DNA of 64,000 bases, taken from contig NW_003143808.1 in NCBI RefSeq assembly GCF_000003605.2, forward strand, positions 69,651 through 133,650, in the 5' to 3' direction. The position numbers and the translations under genes are program-made. Of this stretch, positions 1-12,033 are shown piece after piece (position 1 is the stretch's first letter; each line of letters starts with the position of its first letter). The stretch comes from Saccoglossus kowalevskii. Its lineage: Eukaryota > Hemichordata > Enteropneusta > Harrimaniidae. The notes beneath the pieces were generated by a model. That model ran no database searches and was not told the origin of the DNA. It saw nothing but the letters and a program-made list of their open reading frames with translations.

Positions 1-264
1 ATTACTGTAGTTTAATAAAGGAAATGAACTTTTTTCTTCCTGTAGATACAGAGCCAAATCGTTGCTTATGCAACAACTAGTTTTAATATCGTAAACACAC
101 TCCATTGTTATGCAAATCTGTAGCGCTTTATAACGTAGTCTGTTTCGGTGGTTTATTTAATAAAGTCTTAACTCCTGATGAGTGAGGTACTCCATGTACC
201 TTACGAAACAGTACTGTAGAGTGAACTTTACTCATGTAGTCGTGTCTTAATTTCTCTGTCCACG

Positions 265-268
<4 letters not shown>

Positions 269-326
<58 letters not shown>
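269..326. repeat. (TA)n microsatellite
   Basis: 29 uninterrupted TA units in the gene A 3' flank. Confidence 0.98.
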
Positions 327-327
<1 letters not shown>

Positions 328-980
328 CGACATTTGAATGTAATTGACAAATCGAACCACGGAGAATTTTGGAATTGTAGGCGCACTTGTGACTTGTGGA
401 ACAGATACGACCGGGATTTTTGTATTATTGTCAATCCATTCAGTATTAGGTTACACAGAGATAGCTACAAAATAAGTGAATATATATCACGTGAGGACGA
501 ATAGGACAGATACAATTTACGTAGCCTTGGTACTTGCATTCTCGGATGTAGCGTCAACTAAGCTCATCTACTAAATTCTACCCTAATTACGCTAAAGAAC
601 ATACATTGTGGATATAAGGTGATATTTGTAAACATGGTATTAAGATTCTATGATGTATACAGCAATATAATAGAACGACTTTAAATTGTTTAAATAAAGT
701 CTCGGTACTTAAGCGATTGATTTGTTTATATAATGTAATAGTTTATTCAGGTAATTACACTAATCCCTGAAACGGTAGTATACCTTGAGAACTCTCGGTT
801 TTTTATAATTGGGTTTAACTAACATATAATATATTCCTTAAACTAAACACTTGGTAAGAGTCAAGAATAAAAAAAACACATAATTTTAATTATTTTTAAT
901 AATGTTCGTCTACAACAGAGACAAGTAAGGTAATAATCGAAGTAGTTTAAATGCGTGATTTCGACAATATATTTCTGAAA

Positions 981-986
981 TTTATT
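981..986 (-). promoter_or_regulatory. Candidate poly(A) signal, gene A
   Basis: AATAAA on the minus strand about 250 nt past the gene A stop. It is the nearest canonical hexamer I found. Such hexamers are common by chance in AT-rich DNA. Confidence 0.3.
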
Positions 987-1237
987 GTCAGAGTCAATTG
1001 TTTTCAGACTTAATTCCAAAAAAAAGAGATGAAAAAAATCCCTATCGAAACAATTACATCATTGTGGTACTATCGTTCAAAACTAATTTAGTTTGTAATA
1101 AATAAAATTACAATTACTTTATAACATGTACTCCTCATGATATCTCTTTTAATATTCTATTACAGCACTATACGCCTGAATAACTACTAATAACCATATG
1201 TGTACATTCATATTTAAATCCTCATGATTTGTGCTCT

Positions 1238-3009
1238 CTAGCGGTAGTGTCTAAAAACAAACGAAAGCGAAAAATCGATGAACTCTGCTAACGTTAGCAC
1301 ACTTGCTCCGATACATAGTCCCATTAGACCACCAAAGCTGCCTGAAAAGTAAAACAAATAAGTTTTAATCATTTGTCACTATTCACATAAATTTAAACCC
1401 GGTTCTAAACATACTACGATATCACTAAATCATAACCCCTTTCGTAGAGTTATTTATTCGAGAGACATTCTAATACAAATAATAAATATTTGTTAAAATT
1501 GAGTAGCAAATATTTTGAAGTATTTTGGTAACGCACGTTTAGCAGTACTTACTAAAAAGGGACCAAACTGACATTGCGGGAATCAATTGTATTTCTTTGT
1601 ATGTCAGTTCTGTGTAAAAAATCATGATATCAATAAAATTGTCCCTGTATAAAAGATAAAATCTGTAATATTAATATCGAAAATTGAATATATAAACAAT
1701 GTCATAGCATTGGCGGAAATATTGTATGTCTGGACTCAGAAACGACGTGCTTTCGTATATTGGAATATATACAGAAATTGAGTGCATATATTGTAGCCAT
1801 AAAATGTCATTGGTTGATAAGCAATTCTATTTTCCAGTAAGAATTTATTTAAACACTGTGTGCTTGTTTACGGGTACTCACTTGACACTCTCCTCCGATA
1901 TTCCATACATATCAGATAATCTTTGTATAATCGATGGGGACGGGAAGTGGCCATACGTTACGCGTGGGTTGTACAATGTAAAGTTGCATGGGACGTTGCA
2001 GTCAATATTTGTTAGGGCGTTAGAAACTGAAACAAAATATTAAAGTTAAGAGAATTAGTTGTAAAATCAAAAACGACACTGACAGTGTTTGAGCCAATTC
2101 AAAGCCCCAAAACGTCACATTTTTACATGATCTGTATTCTAAGTATGATTCGTTTCTATATATATATTTCATAGTTCTAGTTTGATATGAATATGAAAGA
2201 TAAAAAATAACAACTAGCAGCAGTGACTTATTGTTTACAATGCACGGCTGTACAAATTAGAGATATGTCGCGATTGCCGAATGAACGCACATGGGGAGAC
2301 GATGGTGACAGACAAGTCAAGCAATAACATACTTATATAAAGACTACCCCTTATATCATTCCATCCGACAAAGTGTCCATGACTGTTTTAACCGGTTGTC
2401 TTCAAAATATGGTTTTACAAAAATATAACGTATGTCCAGATGATTCGACCTTTCTTATTAATCAATAATTTAAAACTAATAACGTACCTGACCAAGTTTA
2501 ATACACATTATGTGTTATGTTAATATATACATTTATGGGTTATGTTATGTCAATATCATGTATTGGGTAATTTGGCTTCTCGTTAAATCAGAATGTGTTA
2601 AATGACGACTGTGATGATCAATTATAATACTATAGTTATGTATATAGTTGTCTGCACATCTATTTGTTTGTGAGGTCATTTGCATAGACATTATTTATCG
2701 TATTTTTCTTACATTTGTGGGTGCAACAATAAAAACATATGTTACATACATATTTAACAATACGCTGAATGCTGTAATATTATAAATTATAACAATTGAA
2801 CACTACAGTATTCTTATGACCACTAATATTCATCAGTGGCTTTATAATTGTGTGTGGGCTTCAGCAGGCTATATTCTCAATTTGTGAAGAACAAAAATGC
2901 GCGACTGCATAGTACACTGTGCTTACAATCAGATTAGCTATATATATATTACATTAATGGCTCTAAGTATGCGAATGGAATATATTGAAAATATAAAAAA
3001 ATACATTAA

Positions 3010-3040
<31 letters not shown>

Positions 3041-6000
3041 GATTTCAAGATTTACATGTATTTCACATACCTTTAAGTGGCAAAGCACATTCCACGGACT
3101 CTTGCAGTGTACATGTACGGACGGGCCCTGCCATGAAAATATGCTATCATGTAAATAATAGATAACTAACTAGCTACAATTAATATATCAAATACTCACG
3201 ATCCTACCGTCAATGTGACTGTAACCAAGACACCAGTTCATTTCTAAAGACACATACGTTACATGTTTAAGTTAAGTAAGTTAAAAAATATGCTATAACA
3301 TACTAACTTAAAATGATGTTCTCCATAAAGAGGAAAGACAGAGACATTGTAATAACATTACCCGGTAATTCTATTTCTTTACAATTACATTTCTCAGCCA
3401 TCTCATTGCTCATCTTTTCATTCATGCAGCCGTGGTAAGAATAGACCGGGTAATAGCTCGTTCCTTCTGTACAACAATTAGTTTGGTAGGGCGCCTTTAG
3501 GAAAAGATACTGAAAGAGAATATGTTTAATTTTTTTATATTTTAATATTCTTAGTTTCTGTCACACAGAGAACCAACCGATCTGCCATTCAATTCATATG
3601 TTCTGCTTTGGACAAAAAATACAAAGAACAAAATAAATCCCTAACAACAAAAAATTGAAGATAAAACCACAACATCTACAAGACACAGTAATATCCCATG
3701 TACGAATCTGGCATTAAATTAGAAAAGTTGAGATGTTCTTGTCCCAATTTGCAGATATATTAGTCAATAAATAATTTTATCACCTGAAATATAAAAACAA
3801 AAAACAGCTAAAATTCACTCAAAATACAAAATTGAAGGTAGCTCCACCATGCGACAAAATCACAGAGAAGATTACATCAGGTAACTTTATGGTTGACATG
3901 AAGGCAATCTGTGTTGGAGATAATTTTCTTAAAAATTATGATTTGGCAAAAACACTAAAAATAAAAAAAGTTAAGATAATAGGTCCTATTATCTTAACTT
4001 TTTTTATTTTGTATTTTAAGTGATTATTATTTTATGATATTTTAGCAGTCCGGCCTACGTACTTATATGCTAAATGTGAAGTCAATCAGACTGATGGGTT
4101 TTGGAAAAATGGTCTTTACATACTAAAGATGAAAGCAATTTGACTGACAGTTTAGAAATAACATTTTGCTAAAATATCATAAAATAATAATCACTTAAAA
4201 TACAAATTTGAAGGTTATGCTACCCTATCAATAGGACCAGCAACCTACATGCCAAATAGCAAATCAATCAGACTGACATTTTTTGAAACATTTCCAAAAA
4301 TATCAATTTTCAGCTTTTTTGATCTAATTTCCAGATTTGTTAATGGATCCACTTTTCTTGACCACATTACCAGATTCAACGATTAAGGGATTTTCATACC
4401 AAAAATCAAAACCAAAGTTTTCTTGAGAAAAAGTCGTCCACGAACGACCAGACGGATGGCTGAAGTAATAAACAAAAACTGTTTTAATTTACTGACCTTA
4501 TCCATGGGCATGGCAACGAGAGCTTCTACGCCCGGAGCAATGGATAGTGCCGTATTTTCACCGGTGATATCAGCACCAGGTTCACTCAGAATTACCTGAT
4601 GGTATCAGGAAGCAACAAGAACAATGTTTAGTTACCACATAGATATGATATCCGATGATCATGTTGATGTACATTAATTCAACTTGCTTAACATGCATTT
4701 TAGCAAAAATAATTATGAATTGTTTTGCTGTCGTTTTGGCGAGAAGCAAGAACAAAGAATTTCAGATGCACAAGTTAGGCTGATACACAATCATTTTTAC
4801 GGATAGTATTAATATGTAGTAAAACATTTTAGCATCTTTTTGAAACCTCGTTCATTGATAATAAGATATACATCGGAGAATGGAATATTTAAATAATATA
4901 CCAATGTTGAACAACTGGTATATCAACAACAGACTATATCATTGATGATATGGCGCACTTCGTTATTCCTGGTTTTACACTCAAGAGGATAATTATTTAC
5001 TTCCTATATCCTGAAAAGTGGGACTAAATGGCACAAATATCAAGAAGAAAGCATAAAAGCAACTTTTTATGAGTGACAATATAAATGTTATATTTTTGCA
5101 TGCAAGAGACTGGATTACTTTACCGTTATCCCGATGCCAGTCCTTGGACCAATGGTATACTCGATTCGCTGAACATTGATCAGCATATGTAATCCTGTAC
5201 TAGAGCCCGTTGAAGTTGCCTTTAGAATGTTGTCAAGTCCGTTGTTAAAAGAGTAACATACGCCATGCTCTGTGAAGACAGTTGTGAAATTCTCCCGACC
5301 ACACTCATGCTTGTCATCTGAATTAACGAACTGGCATTTGAGAATTGTGTCTTCTAGTTGGTGGGCTGCAGTTAATTCAAACTCCGTACGGTTCTGTAGT
5401 GCAGGATCATTCTCCAACAAGCTCCAGTTATAGTTGACATGTAATTGTGGACCAAATCCAGCAAGTGGGTATATGCTCCAAAGGAATTCTTCGAACGCAG
5501 TGCCGTTGATAACGGATTTTCTGTATCTATTTTTATTACATATAGTTACAGTAGGAAATGTTAATGACTGTGTAAACTGAAGTGACGTCATTGTGTCTAC
5601 TGGGTAGGTCAAATATAATCCAACTAGCGAGAACAGGCATAAACAGAGAAATACTACACTGACGATCACAAGAAATATCCAAACAGATCTGTATAAGTAG
5701 ATACAACATCCCCAAACATTAAAGCAGAATCATTTAAAGCTTATCACGTGAACATGATAATTGCAAGAGTATTATTGAAATATATCAATATATTCATCAT
5801 TCACAATGAAGCTGGCATGCACCGATATTAAAACCACTCTTCCTGTACACTCACTACAAATGATGGTTTAGTCAGGTTATCATAAATTGGAAATAATCGT
5901 TATCTTCCAAATAAACTATAAGACGAATATTGAAATGTTTGGTTTCTTTATTTAAAGATATTACTGAAATTAAGGGTTCTAAATAATAGTGACTGGCATG

Positions 6001-7258
6001 GACATTCTTTTTCAATAGAGAAAGAATGAGTAGTATCTTTTTATTTTTGGGACTGTTTATATCAAGACATCTTTATTTGGACATTACATTTTAAGCGTTG
6101 TGGCTGAGTTTCAAAAAATAACGACACTTATTCTGTAAGACTTATGCTTTGCCACATCGATATGCTTGTGAAGCTAACTCCTGTTAAGCTTGATACCACA
6201 AGTCGTCAGTGCTAGACAGAAACACATCAAGTAGTTACAGGCAATTACTGCTTTTAATACACAGTGAGCATGCTTTAGATGTCTCTAAAAAGGTAAATTT
6301 GTTGTCCAAATGATTAATGTGCGAATGATTTGTGAGAATTGTTTTAAAGTTATTACAAGATAACCTTAATAAACAGTCTTTGTTTACTGACATGCCTAGA
6401 AGTTAATTAATGTAGAATGTAGTAAATAAATATGTGAAATGTATTACTAAACAAGTTACCACTAAGCTAGGAAACTATACAAATATGGGGTGTGTTAATG
6501 AGATATATGCTATCGCACTAAAATACTTTCTTACTCGAATTGATATAACATGTATATTAAAAGCAACGTGATTATCGTTTTCAATCGCCAATGAGGCTTA
6601 AAGTATATAACTGTATGTACAGTTTGTAATTTCACTGAATGAACTGTGCAAATAGTATCCTGTATATCAATGAGTAGAAAAAACACATACAATTATTATT
6701 ACATGAAGCTGATATTACAAAGCAAGGATGTGAATCCTGGAAGATTACTTGGCAGTATTAGCACCGCAATTAAATGGAAATATACATTTTTTATCGCAGG
6801 CATGTTTGTTTTTGGCCATAACATGCCCGTGTTGCAATATCTACAGTAAAATATCGCTTTCAAATCTATACTGGTATTCTTTATGAATGGCAAATCTAAC
6901 ATAGTACACTGAAATAGAACCATCATAAACACTACTATTATGTCCACGTTGCCTTCAATCGCTGACATAAATTAGTCATTGTCTGCAGAATTTCATTACA
7001 CAATAAAGCCACTTGGCCAAAGTTAAAATACCTTCGTTTCCAGGAATTATTCGGACCAACTGTAAAGGCGACTCCATGCAATGTAGTTCTACCCATGAAT
7101 TGCGACAATTTGGCAGAAAAAGCTGTTTGTGTATTCATAGCAGTGGTTGTGTTCAGCCCGGCTGTAGATTTATTTCCATCGTTCCCTTCCGTTACTACTA
7201 TATCTGTTCGAATGGAATCCCGTCGATATGTTAACTCATTTAACTCGCTGCTACTCAT
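1238..7258 (-). CDS. ASIC-like DEG/ENaC sodium channel, gene A (8 exons, 478 aa)
   Basis: Exons in coding order: 7258-7032, 5688-5124, 4595-4497, 3509-3362, 3127-3071, 2026-1882, 1644-1553, 1341-1238; stop at 1240-1238. All introns are GT-AG, frame is continuous, total 1437 nt. Predicted to be a subunit of a trimeric plasma-membrane cation channel of the degenerin/ENaC/ASIC family. Visible parts: gating motif TTLHG (His61-Gly62), TM1 about residues 77-103, the family block FPTVTICN (120-127), the finger domain with several N-glycosylation sequons, QLEDTILKC, GVCYSF, the cysteine-rich thumb (CNC in exon 4; TC and EC in exon 5), CNVPC in exon 6, and TM2 in exon 8 with selectivity filter GAS followed by a conserved Glu and Asp. 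Vertebrate ASICs are about 510-530 residues; this one is shorter mainly because the protein stops a few residues after TM2. The first ATG of exon 1 was taken as start. Ligand (protons, peptide or other) cannot be read from the sequence. Confidence 0.93.
3009..3040. repeat. (AAAT)n microsatellite
   Basis: Eight AAAT units in gene A intron 5, about 30 nt from the exon 5 donor on the intron side. Confidence 0.95.
3958..4203. repeat. Nested perfect inverted repeats in gene A intron 3
   Basis: A 26-bp perfect inverted repeat (3958-3983 against 3985-4010, 1-nt spacer) lies directly beside a 37-bp perfect inverted repeat (4011-4047 against 4167-4203). Related direct-repeat blocks lie at 3811-3845 and 4190-4230. 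This is a foldback-type element remnant. Confidence 0.8.
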
Positions 7259-8449
7259 CTATTAGGATGAAGTAGAAACAGTTTTAGTTTGAATCTGCAA
7301 GATATTTTCAAGCGTATGATTTGGAAGCCAAATAATATTGAAGTTATTCTGGGCTCGAACCAACGATTTATTATTATTGTGAAGTATTACTGCTCAGTGT
7401 TGCCATGAATTCAAGACTGTCATATATTCAATTGATACACGTTTTCCTAATTAAGATCTCATCACTTGTGAATGCTATAAAGCCTAATTCTATGTACTTT
7501 TTTTAACTTTATACGGATCACCGAGTTTTAATTAAGTTTATATTTTGGATTGATGAGTATTTTTATTTTTTAAAAAGATTATATGATTTTCGTTTTCGTT
7601 TTGCTACTCTGCTTTCGTTATATTCCAGTTGAAAAATGGACAGCACGCACTGTTAAAAAAGGTGACAATATAAAACATGGCGTGTCTCTGGGAAGACACT
7701 GCGGGGAAAATATGGTTGTATATTCTTGGATTCTGGAAATATTCGACCCGCACCACTGGTTTCAAACAACACTGCTGCAGTGCTACTATTGAGAAAATGA
7801 TGTCATGCACTCATGCAAGACATAATTAGTATTACATGTCACATGTTAATCCAACAAGTAAATTTTTAGAAGACAGTTTATTCTGCTGTTATTTTCTTCA
7901 GGTAATTTGACAGAATGGTAAAACCATCTGCATCACGACTTCTTATTGTCTTTAATAAAACGGTCACAGTACAATTAGATTACATTTCATATTTCAGGTT
8001 AGGGTACAATTAACAGTTGTTGAGCTGTTAGCTAAATGAAATACGCTAATGTGAATAATATGTATTTCCACAGATTTCTAAATCGTATGTAAGGTGATGC
8101 TGGGTCAGTGCATTGTGAAGAAGTAAGAGAGTGTGTTTGACAATATTAGCTAAATACCGATTTTTCTCCTCAGTAACTTGTGATTAGTCCAAGTGAGATG
8201 TTTGTTAATTTCAAATGTAACCGATTTAGCCTCGTTCACAGGATTAGAATAGATGGCGAGACAACCTTTCACCTCTACTGCTTTACGACGCCCGCTTATT
8301 ATAATAATGTAGTTAGTTTTGAAACAAATTATCGTTATAAGTAATTGCCATCACACCAGCATGCTACTTCGTCCAAATGCTCACCCACTGTTGTAAGATC
8401 AATATCAACGCCCGATTAAAATGTATGAAACAGATTCAATTGATCTGCA
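7259..8449. other. Upstream flank of gene A
   Basis: The gene A promoter should lie here, but I see no convincing TATA box or initiator. Open frames at 7583-7810 are short and on both strands and resemble nothing known. Confidence 0.6.
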
Positions 8450-9930
8450 AAAAAATTAAAGAAATCAGTTGAATTGGAGATATTGAGAGCGTTGAGCCGG
8501 GGACAGAACTATTGGGGACACCAGAAGTTATTAGGAGTTGCTGAGAAGTCATACCATTTGAAGAAATTGTGTTGAATGCATTGGAAATCACAAGGTTAAT
8601 TAAGGAAAGTTTTGTGCTGTAGTTTTTTAAGACTTTGACACAATCTTACGTTTCTCAAAGTAAAGTTGTAATTGATTATTTACGACAGATGTGTAGAATC
8701 GAACAGTCTGTAACCCTTTTCAATAGATGAGAGTGACTTTGGCAATTTGAGATGGTCTGGGAATTCTCCCGTCAAGAAAGATAAATTAAAAATAAAAGAG
8801 AGTGGCTTGGAAACAACCTTTGAAGCTCCTTTGAGTAGCTTAACGGATAAATTATCACACCCAGAAGACTTTGGGGGTAAAGACTATATAACATCAATTC
8901 GTAGAAAAAAAAAGAGTTCAAGCAGGGGCTATTAAGGTAATGCCGACATGATTTGGGGGTGTCTCATCTTTTGGAGTTAGATTTGGACCAAGACCAAAAA
9001 AAATTGTAGTATGCGTTAACAATGTTACCAGGATTACGTAAAACTTTGTTGCAACCAGCAGAGTTAATTTTCAGCCCTATCGGAAGGGTATTGTTATTTG
9101 TTTGACAGTCACCAATAATTTCGTTGATTGCATTCCATGTCATTTCTGTAGAATTTTGATATTTAAAAACTTTTGCAGTATACTATTATTTCAGCTTTAC
9201 GACATATAGTTGTAAAGATGCTTCTGTAATTGTTGTAGTATGTCAGATATGGTCTAGCCTAGTTGGTCTGAATGACTTTCTAATTATATTTGTGATTAGT
9301 TATAATTGATATTCTAATAGCTGGCGAGATCCGAGGTTTGGTGTGTTTTTACTATTACAGTTTATTATTCTTGAGCACATAGGCACATAGGCATTGAACA
9401 GTTCATTAAAAATTTAATTGAATTGCAGTGTTTACATCGCAACACGAGTAAATATTATCCAAACTGGGATTTACCAGGTTATAACCCCATCATGTGTAAA
9501 ACAAGAGTTGATATTAGTTTAAATATGATCAATTGTAGAACTACTGTTTTTGTAACACGTGTGGGGGTTCAGTAATGAGTTGATTTAAATATAGGCTTTG
9601 GATGTTTGAAAACGAAATCAACATTATTAGTTAAATGATTTGATACATCCATATTGAAATCACCCATAAGGATACAATTATGTTTAACTATTTTAAGCTA
9701 GGGTCATAAACCAACAACACATCTTTAAGGGCCACATGCTTTTAGAGTGTTGTACCTTGTAATTTGGGGTCTTGTAATCATCTTGAGTTATGAATGTATA
9801 ACCCAACTCCCCTCCCATACCGGCATCCATGTTGCTGAATTCAAATGAGTATGATGGTAATCGGAATAAATTCGGGTTTCCAATTTGTCAAGTTTCGGAT
9901 ACACGGACAATTTTTAATTTAATGGATTAA
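8450..9930 (-). mobile_element. Decayed CR1/L2-like LINE ORF2 fragment
   Basis: On the minus strand, short blocks survive in several frames. An endonuclease block ILMGDFNMDVSN lies at about 9670-9640, followed by STIDHI and NINSCFTHDGV (about 9545-9490, one internal stop). A reverse transcriptase motif B block, LITSGVPNSSVPGS, lies at about 8540-8505 in place of the usual GVPQGS. Order and spacing fit an ORF2 with an internal deletion. No catalytic DD box or 3' end was found. Family assignment between CR1, L2 and Jockey is uncertain. Confidence 0.68.
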
Positions 9931-9934
9931 TGGA

Positions 9935-12033
9935 AAGTGTATGATCATAATAAATCTTAAGCTCATTAAAATGTTAGTTTTGACTGTTCTCTTCATCAAG
10001 TTGTCTATTTATCTGAGACTGCATAGCCCGACGTTTATCCCCACACTTTCACTTATCATCATTAACATCTACAATACACAGACAAGTTTACTCTAAAGCC
10101 AAATGCACATGAAATTATTCTGCACAATCAAAACAAGCCTCCACATAGTACTAAAAATGTCTTGCATGGCAATTCAACGAATCAATTTGCTGTGAAACAA
10201 AACTCTACAAAATACCAAGACTAGCGGACCCGACAAACGTGACTGGAGCATGACGTCTTCCTAATATTACCCAGATCACAATTTTTCATGACAATAACAA
10301 GAATCTGACATAAGTTCATCTAGAACAGACAATTCAAATGGCGGACATCAAAACTAGTTTGTACACTGAAACAGGGCTCTGGTTGAATGGCCTCATCGTG
10401 GCCAACTTATAGTCTGACTTCCAAAATCCCGCTTCATACTTTCTTTTTCAGAAAGCCTGAACAACAAACTCAATCGATCCAAACATAAGATAATGTAGCA
10501 CAAATGGGCATCTCAGAACAACTATAATTATCATGTCTGTTTCAGCAATGAAAGAGTGTATATGTCCAACTAGCACACATTCTCCCATACACGATACGAT
10601 AGTGTAGAAATTCAAAATACACAACACAAAACACCTCGAACTCTCGAATTCGATGAATTCAAGCGTTGGAACACACCCGCCTTAATTTACTCACACTTTC
10701 TTGATATGGCGTACTTGGCGCAACGCAATTCAACAACCGACATACAGTTCGTATCCACCTCGTTCTAAGCAATGTCACGGCCTCAACAATGATCAAACAA
10801 TCCGTCTTGATAAAGTTATTATATGTCAACACCGGGTATGCTAAAAAAACAATACATGTAATGTGACCTATTATTTGCATAGTACAACTCACGTTACGCC
10901 ATCTACGACCATTGTCATAAATCGCGTGTCTTTACATAAATCGAGTCAATGGTCAAGTACTCATAAAATCCACTGTACTATTGTACATCATAGAAAAAAA
11001 TCGATTGTAGCGAAGGGTTACAAAAACATATAATAGTATTATATTTTCACTGTAATTTCGTTTTGTGATTTTCTAATAAGCAAATGTGTATGACCATATA
11101 ATGATTTATGTAAACAAGAAAAATATGCGCAAGTACATACAATTGATAATGCCAATTAGCACGTATGCCAATTTAAATGCGAATGCGAGTGTGCACTAAT
11201 TACGACAAACTTCCTTAATTACGAAGTAGCTGTCTTCCAATGTGCTTTACAATGAAAGCTGTCAATTCTTTTGTTTTGTCCACATTACGTATTTGTTTTG
11301 GAACAGCAGTGTAACATGATTGTCCTTGAATTGCTATCAATTTTGATCTGCTTTGGAAGAGCGTGCAATAGACATTTAGCGTCATGAACTGGCACACATT
11401 GGTAAGTCAACAGATTTCATTTATTCGCTTCGTCAAATTAACGATTTGACACTATTCAATAAAATAATAAGTAAAACGAAATTAGATTGACGGATGTGAC
11501 TGATAACTTTTGCTATGAAAACCTTAGCATCCCGTAGGTAAGCCAGTCACACTGGTTCTCACTACAAGAGGTTACGACACCCTGCCAAATGCTAACAACT
11601 GAAACATAAATATACATGTTTACATGAAAAATTGTCCAGCTATGTGGATCTATTGGTGCAGACGTTTTAAGACTGTATGCCCTCACTGACGTCAATCAAA
11701 TTGTTATGTGGGAGGTTGGCACCCAAGGCTTACAGATACTGGAGGTAGTTGTGGCAAAAGGGAACCTCATTCTCCCAAGTGCAAAAACACCACGACCAGA
11801 TGCAATTTTAACGTCATACCCAAACATATTTTGTGAACATAAACTCAACAGCATTTACGAACTGAATTGCTGTAACTAATTGCTGTCTAATGAACAAAGG
11901 GCGCCACCACACGCCTGTGTCAGTTCAAATTATTGTAATTGGTTAATAAGTTTATACTATGCATATTCTGATTTGATTCTACTGGTCATGCGGTTTTTGA
12001 AATTCTCAGGTGGATCTCCGCAGAATAGAAAGG
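9935..12033. other. Intergenic stretch between two LINE remnants
   Basis: Short unrelated open frames only. It may contain missing parts of either LINE that are too decayed to recognise. Confidence 0.55.

Larger units (their letters stand above)
1..1237. other. 3' flank of gene A
   Basis: AT-rich; holds the TA microsatellite and a candidate poly(A) signal. No other gene or repeat recognised. Confidence 0.7.

Noticed and set aside
228-434. 68-codon minus-strand open frame with a long Tyr-Ile run
   Set aside because: It is a translation of the TA microsatellite.
1726-2043. 105-codon plus-strand open frame
   Set aside because: Shadow of gene A exon 6 on the opposite strand; splice sites, phase and protein similarity support the minus-strand reading.
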